Assembly (NCBI RefSeq): GCF_035975855.1 | Contig: NZ_CP109055.1 | Location: forward strand, 7,998,001 to 8,062,000 | Reading direction: 5' to 3' | Length of the DNA stretch: 64,000 bases | Origin: Streptomyces sp. NBC_01304 | Lineage (GTDB): Bacteria > Actinomycetota > Actinomycetes > Streptomycetales > Streptomycetaceae | Notes under the pieces: generated by a model | Database searches by the model: none | What the model saw: only the letters and a program-made list of their open reading frames with translations | Told to the model about the DNA's origin: nothing | Made by a program: the position numbers and the translations under genes | Shown: in pieces, positions 53,649-64,000 of the stretch | Layout of the letters: each line of letters starts with the position of its first letter | Numbering within the stretch: the first letter of the stretch is position 1

Positions 53649-54939
53649 GGGTGAATTGTCCACCTGGGGCGGCCAGTTCCGCGGTGGGCGCGAGCAGTTC
53701 GGCGAGTTCGCCCGCGAGTTCCACCAGATCGGTGCCCGCGAGCCGGGGCAGGGCACAGCCCGAGAGGGTGCGGCAGGCCTCGCGCCAGGCGTCGGGCACG
53801 GCATCGGCGCCGCCGAGTGCGCCGGTCAGGGCGCCTGCCAGGGCGGGGGCCGAGTCGGCCACCCGGGAGAGGCAGGCCGCGGCGGGGACGGCCTGGGCGA
53901 GGCGGCCGCGGGAGGCGGTGGCGAGGGCGAGGGCGACGGGGACGGTCTCGGCGGCGGCGATGCCGTAGCTGTAGACGTGGTCGACGATCTGGTGTTCCAG
54001 GAGCGGTACGAGGCCGAAGGCGTCGGCGGCGGGTTGGAAGTCCAGGGCGAGCTTGACCGCGTGGCGGGCGTTGCGGCCGATTTCGGTTTCCTCGGGGAGC
54101 TGGTCGAGCGCGGCGCTCACGGATTCGTCGACGTCCGCGCCGCCGAGTGCCGCTGCGATCGCCGCGGCCATGGCGCGGGCGCCGTGCACGCCGTCGCCGT
54201 CCTGGGTGTAGCGGGCGTCGAACTCGGCCAGGTCCGCGGCGGCTTGGGGGTTTCCGGCGTGCGCGAGGGCGAGGACGCAGCCGCGTACGCAGGCCGCGTC
54301 GTCGAAGTAGTGCGGGTTGTCGTGGCCGGTGGCGGGTGGGCGCAGGCCGTTGGCGAGGTTGCCGAGTCCTGCTCGGACGGAGATGCGGGCGCGCAGGGGG
54401 ATCTTCGCGGACTCGACCTCGGGTGCGCGGGCCGCTGCCGCGGCGATCTGGGCGGCGAGGTTCTGCCAGTTGTGGTCGAGCTCTCTTCGTACGTCCTTGG
54501 CTCCCGCCAGGATGGACATGGCGGTGAATGCCGCCCATTCGGCGTCGTCGGAGGGGCCGAGGCGGAGGGGTTCGGGGGGCTGGTTCAGGGCGATGGGGAC
54601 GGGGAGGGTGGTCGTCGCGTTCTGCTCGGCGAAGGTGTCCAGTTCCCTGGTCAGCCTTCTTGTCCATTCGGGCATGCGGGCTGCCCTGTGCCTGGCCGCG
54701 GGCCAGCCTGACGCGTCGCCTGCGGCGAGGCCGAGGAGCAGGCCTTCGATCTGGGCCGGGTTCGGGGTGGGGCTTGCGTTCATGGCGTCCGGCGCCGGGG
54801 TTGGGCGGAGCCCGGCCTGCAGGGTGCCCGGCACCGGGGTGGAGCTGGCCATGCGTTCAGCGCACTCGACGCCTTCGGGCTGTGCCCACCCGTTCCGCCC
54901 TGCGGAACGATTGCCCACAGCGGGCGCGGGACGGTTCAT
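53602..54939 (-). CDS. ADP-ribosylglycohydrolase-family protein 3, degenerate metal sites
   Basis: A 445-residue family member. The fold start EGLLLGLAAGDASGWPAARH is clear, but the first metal motif reads PSDDAEWAAF instead of TDDT and the second reads RVADSAPALAGALTGALGG, where the first Asp of the usual DxDT/S is Val. It may be a binding protein or use altered chemistry. ATG 54939 has a good GGAGG site seven bases upstream and overlaps the stop of gene 4. An in-frame ATG at about 54783 is an alternative start nearer the domain. Confidence 0.85.
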   Translation of the reverse strand: MNRPAPAVGNRSAGRNGWAQPEGVECAERMASSTPVPGTLQAGLRPTPAPDAMNASPTPNPAQIEGLLLGLAAGDASGWPAARHRAARMPEWTRRLTRELDTFAEQNATTTLPVPIALNQPPEPLRLGPSDDAEWAAFTAMSILAGAKDVRRELDHNWQNLAAQIAAAAARAPEVESAKIPLRARISVRAGLGNLANGLRPPATGHDNPHYFDDAACVRGCVLALAHAGNPQAAADLAEFDARYTQDGDGVHGARAMAAAIAAALGGADVDESVSAALDQLPEETEIGRNARHAVKLALDFQPAADAFGLVPLLEHQIVDHVYSYGIAAAETVPVALALATASRGRLAQAVPAAACLSRVADSAPALAGALTGALGGADAVPDAWREACRTLSGCALPRLAGTDLVELAGELAELLAPTAELAAPGGQFTHDRDERHDAHGSIST

Positions 54940-55967
54940 CGTGTCGCCTCCTCGTCCTCATACGGCTCGTCCTCGTCCGGCGTCAGCAAGTCCGCCACGT
55001 CCAGGACGTGGTAGCCCTGCATCGAAGGCAAGCAGCTGCCGCGTACCTGGCCGATTGCCGAGGCCCATTCGTCAGGGATCGCCGAGACTCCGCGTACCGC
55101 CCCGGCCAGCGCGCCCGCCACCGCGGCGGTCGTGTCGGCGTCGCGGCCCATGTTGACCGCGATCAGGACCGAGTCCCGGAAGTCGCCGCGGGCCGCGGCG
55201 AAGGCGCCGAAGGCGAGGCCCACCGCCTCGGGTGCGAGGTCCGTCCAGGGGTAGCCGCCGATGACGACCGCCGAGCGGACCGCGCGCTCGCCCCGGGGCG
55301 CCGCGATCACCGCGCGGCGCAGGGAGCGGGCCGTCCAGGAGTCCATCGGGACGACGGAGAGCGCCGCCCCGATCACCCCGGCCGGGCCCGCCCCGCCCAT
55401 CGCCGCCGCCACACCCGCCGCGACCGCCTGGCCGCCGAAGATGCCCTCGCCGTCATGGCTGACCGAGCCGTCGATGGCGACGAGGCGGGCCGCCTCCGCC
55501 GGGTTGCCCGCCGCGAAGACCCCGAACGGCGCCGCCCGCATCGCGAGCCCGTCGCTCCAGGCGTGCCGGTGCTGGGCGGTGACCGGGGCGGCGAGGCCGC
55601 GGCGCAGGTTCTCCAGGGTGCCGCGCTCGCTGAAGCCCGCCCCGCGGAACGGCCCCTCGTCGAGGTCGGCGATCCACTGGTGCCAGGCGTTCTCGGCGCG
55701 GGCGACGGTGAGGGCGGAGCCGTACCGGGCGAGCAGGAGACCCGAGAAGATCGCGTACTCGGTGTCGTCCGTGCCGGCCGGGTCGTCCGAGACGAAGCCC
55801 TCGATCCGGCCCCAGCGGCGCTGGATCTCGGACGGCTTCATGTTCTCGGCCGGCGCCCCGAGCGCGTCGCCGACCGCGAGACCGAGCAGCGCCCCACGGG
55901 CCCGCTCGCGGAGTCCGGCCGCGTCCCCAGGTGTCGGCACCGGGGGAACGTATGCAATCGATGCCAT
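54936..55967 (-). CDS. ADP-ribosylglycohydrolase-family protein 4
   Basis: A 343-residue protein with RARGALLGLAVGDALGAPAE, the metal motif AGTDDTEYAIFS (TDDT at 66-69), HDGEGIFGGQAVAA and the second motif NMGRDADTTAAVAGALAGA. All ligands are present. It is the promoter-proximal gene of the six-gene reverse-strand operon. The start has no strong ribosome-binding site. Its substrate is unknown; family members remove ADP-ribose from proteins, nucleic acids or small molecules, or split related N-glycosides. Confidence 0.93.
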   Translation of the reverse strand: MASIAYVPPVPTPGDAAGLRERARGALLGLAVGDALGAPAENMKPSEIQRRWGRIEGFVSDDPAGTDDTEYAIFSGLLLARYGSALTVARAENAWHQWIADLDEGPFRGAGFSERGTLENLRRGLAAPVTAQHRHAWSDGLAMRAAPFGVFAAGNPAEAARLVAIDGSVSHDGEGIFGGQAVAAGVAAAMGGAGPAGVIGAALSVVPMDSWTARSLRRAVIAAPRGERAVRSAVVIGGYPWTDLAPEAVGLAFGAFAAARGDFRDSVLIAVNMGRDADTTAAVAGALAGAVRGVSAIPDEWASAIGQVRGSCLPSMQGYHVLDVADLLTPDEDEPYEDEEATR

Positions 55968-56077
55968 GGCTTGATTCGTTCCACGCCGTCGGGTCGCATG
56001 GTGCGTATGTACCGGTACGTCACTCCATCGACAGCTGCAGCCGCCCGAAAAGCCCCGATATATAGCGCCCGGAGTGC

Positions 56078-56103
56078 CCGGTAAGTACGGCCTGGCTTAC
56101 CGG
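56078..56103. promoter_or_regulatory. Inverted repeat CCGGTAAG-N10-CTTACCGG
   Basis: Perfect 8-bp arms in the 280-bp divergent gap (55968-56247) between hydrolase 4 and the VIT1-like gene; a GATATATA stretch at 56057-56064 could be part of a promoter. The rest of the gap holds no gene. Candidate operator for either gene. Confidence 0.45.
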
Positions 56104-56247
56104 CCTGAACTGGTGGTAAGGCAGGCCGAACTTGCTGGCGGGGCCAATTTTTCGCGCGTACTTTCGATGAGGAAGAGGGGGCACGGGGGCGGAATCAGTC
56201 GTGAATCAGCCATGTCCCGGCTCGCGAGGAAGGGAGCAGCGACAGTC

Positions 56248-56979
56248 ATGTCGATCATTGATACCGAGGCGCCACTGCACGAGGCGCACCGCGACAACCA
56301 CACGCACCGCGATGTGAACGGCGGCTGGCTGCGCCCCGCCGTCTTCGGTGCGATGGACGGCCTGGTCTCGAACCTGGCCCTGATGACCGGCGTCGCGGGA
56401 GGCGCCGTGTCTCAGCAGACCATCGTGATCACCGGCCTCGCGGGCCTCGCCGCCGGCGCCTTCTCGATGGCCGCCGGTGAGTACACCTCGGTGGCCTCCC
56501 AGCGCGAGCTGGTCGAGGCGGAGCTGGACGTGGAGCGCGTACAGCTGCGCAAGCACCCCAAGGACGAGGAGCTGGAGCTCGCGCAGCTCTACATGTCGCG
56601 CGGTGTCGAGTCCGCGCTGGCCCACGAGGTGGCGCGGCAGCTGTCGCAGGATCCGGAGCAGGCGCTGGAGATCCACGCCCGCGAGGAGCTGGGCATAGAT
56701 CCGTCCGATCTGCCCTCGCCGACGGTGGCCGCGGTCTCGTCCTTCGGGTCGTTCGCACTCGGCGCGGGACTGCCCGTGCTGCCCTATCTGCTCGGTGCCA
56801 CCGCGCTCTGGCCGGCCGTGCTGCTCGCGCTCCTCGGGCTCTTCGCCTGCGGCGCCGTGGTGGCCCGGGTGACCGCGCGATCCTGGTGGTACAGCGGGCT
56901 GCGGCAGCTCGCGCTCGGCGCCGCGGCCGCGGGTGTGACGTACGCCCTGGGCACCTGGTTCGGTACGGCTCTAGGATGA
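56248..56979 (+). CDS. VIT1/CCC1-family iron/manganese transporter
   Basis: A 243-residue membrane protein. It starts with a His-rich head (HEAHRDNHTHRD), then WLRPAVFGAMDGLVSNLALM, the family's first helix, AGLAAGAFSMAAGEYTSVASQ, and a charged cytoplasmic region (ELVEAELDVERVQLRKHPKDEE), followed by three C-terminal helices. Family members move Fe2+/Mn2+ against protons across membranes. ATG 56248 is chosen for fit to the family; ATG 56212 would add 12 residues. Confidence 0.9.
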   Translation: MSIIDTEAPLHEAHRDNHTHRDVNGGWLRPAVFGAMDGLVSNLALMTGVAGGAVSQQTIVITGLAGLAAGAFSMAAGEYTSVASQRELVEAELDVERVQLRKHPKDEELELAQLYMSRGVESALAHEVARQLSQDPEQALEIHAREELGIDPSDLPSPTVAAVSSFGSFALGAGLPVLPYLLGATALWPAVLLALLGLFACGAVVARVTARSWWYSGLRQLALGAAAAGVTYALGTWFGTALG

Positions 56980-57210
56980 GGTTCTACGGGAGTATGCGGC
57001 AGACTGCATAAGTAGCCGTTACTCGGCGGTTTCGATTCCTTAACCGTGGGGCATGAGCCGGTAGCGCCGAATGGGCAATGAGGCCCTTCGCGCTGGACAT
57101 CCCCGGGACCAAAGGCCATGGATCTGACCGCATAGGTCCCGTTTCTACCGCCACGAGCGGTGTCCGCATGGTGGAACGCGTTATCCGCTTTTCGAGAAAC
57201 GCTTCATCAT

Positions 57211-57238
57211 GTAACCTGCACGAAATTTGAGCAGTTAC
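57211..57238 (+). promoter_or_regulatory. GlnR-box-like sequence upstream of gltB
   Basis: GTAAC (57211-57215), six bases, GAAAT (57222-57226), seven bases, GTTAC (57234-57238). The pattern recalls the GlnR a/b sites GTNAC-N6-GAAAC of Streptomyces nitrogen genes, and another GAAAC lies at 57196-57200. The 325-bp gap 56980-57304 holds no other recognisable feature. Confidence 0.5.
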
Positions 57239-57304
57239 TGAGCCATGAGGGCCAACGTCGTCCCTCGGCACCTGCACTTGCCACCGACGACGACGGGAGA
57301 GCCG

Positions 57305-61865
<4,561 letters not shown>

Positions 61866-61873
<8 letters not shown>

Positions 61874-63326
61874 CCCGAAGGGCTTTCTCAACCACGGCCG
61901 CGAGGTCGCCAAGTCCCGCCCCGTCGACGTACGGCTGAAGGACTGGAACGAGGTCTACGTTCCCGGCTCGCTGCTGCCGATCATCTCCAAGCAGGCCTCG
62001 CGCTGCATGGACTGCGGCATCCCGTTCTGCCACAACGGCTGCCCGCTCGGGAACCTCATCCCCGAGTGGAACGACTACGCCTACCGCGAGGACTGGGAGG
62101 CGGCGTCCGAGCGCCTGCACGCCACGAACAACTTCCCGGAGTTCACGGGCCGGCTGTGCCCCGCTCCGTGCGAGGCGGCGTGTGTGCTCGGCATCAGCCA
62201 GCCGGCCGTGACCATCAAGAACGTCGAAGTCTCGATCATCGACAAGGCGTGGGACAACAACGACGTCAAGCCGCAGGCGCCCGAGCGCCTGTCCGGCAAG
62301 ACCGTCGCCGTCATCGGCTCGGGCCCGGCGGGTCTCGCCGCCGCCCAGCAGCTGACGCGGGCCGGTCACACCGTCGCCGTCTATGAGCGTGCGGACCGCA
62401 TCGGTGGTCTTCTCCGGTACGGCATCCCCGAGTTCAAGATGGAGAAGCGCCACATCAACCGCCGCATCGAGCAGATGCGCGCGGAGGGCACCAAGTTCCG
62501 CACCGGCGTCGAGGTCGGCCGCGACATCCCCGCCGTCGGACTGCGCAAGCGGTACGACGCCGTGGTCATCGCCGCCGGCGCGACCACCGCCCGTGATCTC
62601 CCGGTCCCCGGCCGCGAGTTGAAGGGCATCCACCAGGCGATGGAGTACCTGCCGCTCGCCAACAAGGTGGTCGAGGGCGACTACGTGGCCCCGCCGATCA
62701 CCGCCGAGGGCAAGCACGTCGTGGTCATCGGCGGCGGCGACACCGGCGCGGACTGCGTGGGCACCGCCCACCGCCAGGGCGCGGCCTCCGTCACCCAGCT
62801 GGAGATCATGCCCCAGCCCGGTGACGACCGTCCGGTCAACCAGCCGTGGCCGACGTACCCGATGCTCTACAAGGTCACGTCCGCGCACGAAGAGGGCGGC
62901 GAGCGGGTCTACTCCGTCTCCACCACCCACTTCGAGGGCGACGAGGACGGCAACGTCCAGGCCCTGCACCTGGTCGAGGTCGAGTTCGTCGAGGGCAAGC
63001 TGACCCAGAAGCCGGGCACGGAGCGTTCCATCCCGGCCCAACTGGTCACCCTCGCCATGGGCTTCACCGGCACCGACGTGGAGAACGGCCTGGTCGCCCA
63101 GTTCGGCCTGGAGCTCGACGAGCGCGGCAACATCAAGCGCGACGCCGACTTCCAGACCAACGTCCCCGGCGTGTACGTCGCCGGTGACGCGGGCCGCGGC
63201 CAGTCGCTCATCGTCTGGGCCATCGCCGAGGGCCGCTCCGCCGCCCGTGGCGTGGACCGCCTGCTCACCGGGTCCAGCGAACTGCCGGCCCCGATCCGAC
63301 CCACCGATCGCGCTTTGACCGTCTGA
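61866..63326 (+). CDS. gltD: Glutamate synthase (NADPH), small subunit
   Basis: A 486-residue FAD/NADPH subunit that feeds electrons to GltB. The N-terminal 4Fe-4S Cys motif [17 protein letters not shown] (Cys47, 50, 55, 59) and [12 protein letters not shown] are followed by FAD-binding [17 protein letters not shown] and the NADPH-binding [26 protein letters not shown] and the C-terminal [13 protein letters not shown] complete the pattern. ATG 61866 lies inside the last codons of gltB. Confidence 0.98.
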
Positions 63327-63331
63327 CGGGC

Positions 63332-63350
63332 CAGGGGGATTCTGCCCCTG
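63332..63350 (+). terminator. Weak hairpin after gltD
   Basis: CAGGGG/CCCCTG (63332-63337 and 63345-63350) forms a six-base stem. A further seven-base inverted repeat (TCCGTAC-N6-GTACGGA, 63385-63404) follows. Either could end gltBD transcription; neither is strong. Confidence 0.35.
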
Positions 63351-63513
63351 CCGGTCCCGCACGACCGCACCACCCAACTGACGGTCCGTACAACGGCGTA
63401 CGGAACCCTGACGCAGCGCTCGCTTTGTCCCCGACCGGACTGAGGCGGGCGCTGCGGCGTTCCCTCCTTCCCTCTCTCTCTCGTCCCGCGCAACGGCGAG
63501 CTCTGTGGCGGCT

Positions 63514-63530
63514 ATTGACTATTAGTCAAT
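63514..63530. promoter_or_regulatory. 17-bp AT-rich palindrome, candidate operator
   Basis: ATTGACTA-T-TAGTCAAT (63514-63530) is a perfect palindrome 59 bases before GTG 63589. TTGACT could also be a -35 box. Low GC in this genome suggests a regulatory site, e.g. for a MarR-type protein. The rest of the 262-bp gap 63327-63588 shows nothing else clear. Confidence 0.5.
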
Positions 63531-63588
63531 TCGGCATGAGGCTCAAGAACGTACCCAGCCGTAACCCGCAACCGCCTGGGAGGCCCCC

Positions 63589-63807
63589 GTGAGCAGCGAA
63601 GTGCCGGCGCAGTTGAGTACCGAGCTGGGGGCCGCGCCCCCTGAGAGCTTCGGCGGGCTCGAGCCCGGCCAACTCCAGCTTCTCGCCCAGGCGTTGCACG
63701 CCGAGCGGGAGAGCCGGGCCTCCGGTCTGAACGAGGCCGCCGAGGAAGCCCTCAAGCTCGTGCCCGCGCTGGCCCGTGGACCCGTCCGCCGCATTCTCTT
63801 CCGCTAG
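63589..63807 (+). CDS. Small helical protein of unknown function
   Basis: A 72-residue acidic protein: STELGAAPPESFGGLEPG, then a helix LQLLAQALHAERESRASGL, then ALKLVPALARGPVRRILFR. GTG 63589 has GGGAGG upstream. No family was recognised. It is followed after 11 bases by another small gene on the same strand, so the two are likely an operon. Confidence 0.7.
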   Translation: MSSEVPAQLSTELGAAPPESFGGLEPGQLQLLAQALHAERESRASGLNEAAEEALKLVPALARGPVRRILFR

Positions 63808-63818
63808 GGGGCCCGAAG

Positions 63819-64000
63819 ATGACGAGCATCGACAAGCTGCAGAGCCGCGCCGAGACCGAGAAGATCGCCCACCTCCTGAACGCGGAACCCGCCCGACTCG
63901 CCTTCCTGCAGGACCTGCCCGTCGACGACGTACGCCGCTTCCGTGAGCAGTCCGTCGCCGCGCTCTTCGACCGGGCCCCGGACATGCTCGACCGGATCGC
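63819..64000 (+). CDS. Start of a gene of unknown function, cut by the window end
   Basis: ATG 63819 with AGGGGG upstream; 60 codons are visible (MTSIDKLQSRAETEKIAHLL, ARLAFLQDLPVDDVRRFREQ). The part seen is helical and acidic. It continues past the window end, so length and domains are unknown. It probably shares a transcript with the gene before it. Confidence 0.65.
   Translation, partial: MTSIDKLQSRAETEKIAHLLNAEPARLAFLQDLPVDDVRRFREQSVAALFDRAPDMLDRI

Overview
The window looks like a core-chromosome segment of a Streptomyces, or a very close relative. The DNA is very GC-rich with strong G/C third-codon bias, GTG starts are common and TTG occurs. Operons are tightly coupled by ATGA/GTGA overlaps. 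Marker genes also fit: the actinobacterial PriA in the his operon, a TrpM-like small protein between trpC and trpB, a bL37-like 24-residue protein, NYN and DUF2252 proteins, and two AG-rich start regions typical of leaderless mRNAs. No tRNA, rRNA, CRISPR array, prophage or intact insertion sequence was seen; one 196-bp MITE-like element was found.

Layout. 1-12.6 kb: end of a pseudouridine synthase, a GNAT acetyltransferase, a Na+/H+ antiporter, an MscS channel, a small alpha/beta hydrolase, a transmembrane Ser/Thr kinase, a secreted zinc protease, a Tat-exported PhoD phosphatase, a DsbA-like membrane-anchored protein, a membrane protein and a DUF2252 protein. 12.7-25.4 kb: dnaE, an NYN-domain protein, a two-gene ABC exporter, a DUF2567 protein, bL37, the MITE next to a ybaK-like deacylase, a LON-domain protein, a repeat protein and a large membrane-anchored protein. 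25.6-31.4 kb: the his operon hisD-hisC-hisB-orf-hisH-priA-ridA-hisF. 31.5-36.3 kb: a P450 with a TTA codon, followed by 35-bp tandem repeats, then a pair of paralogous MFS exporters flanking an HTH regulator with a clear promoter/operator. 36.3-48.5 kb: hisI-trpE and associated membrane proteins, a GH3 beta-glucosidase, trpC-trpM-trpB-trpA, a second DsbA-like protein and lgt. 48.8-56 kb: a reverse-strand, translationally coupled six-gene operon of four divergent ADP-ribosylglycohydrolase-family proteins, a CoA transferase and a CitE-like lyase. 56.2-64 kb: a VIT1-like transporter, gltB-gltD and two small genes of unknown function.

How the genes work together. Histidine and tryptophan genes are interlocked. 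PriA can serve as both HisA and TrpF, and no trpF, trpD or trpG is present here. hisI lies 11 bp before trpE. Glutamate synthase (gltBD) supplies the nitrogen for both pathways, and a GlnR-box-like sequence lies upstream of it.

The most unusual content is: (i) the four-fold ADP-ribosylglycohydrolase operon, in which one member has degenerate metal motifs and another carries an intergenic-type repeat element in frame inside its coding sequence; (ii) a dispersed GC-rich repeat family with five loci, two of them forming 25-bp and 30-bp perfect hairpins, one of which sits between trpM and trpB; (iii) the MITE that supplies the stop codon of the deacylase gene; (iv) a set of short tandem repeats at gene ends. 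All functional assignments come from reading motifs and from general knowledge of the families; no database search was run.
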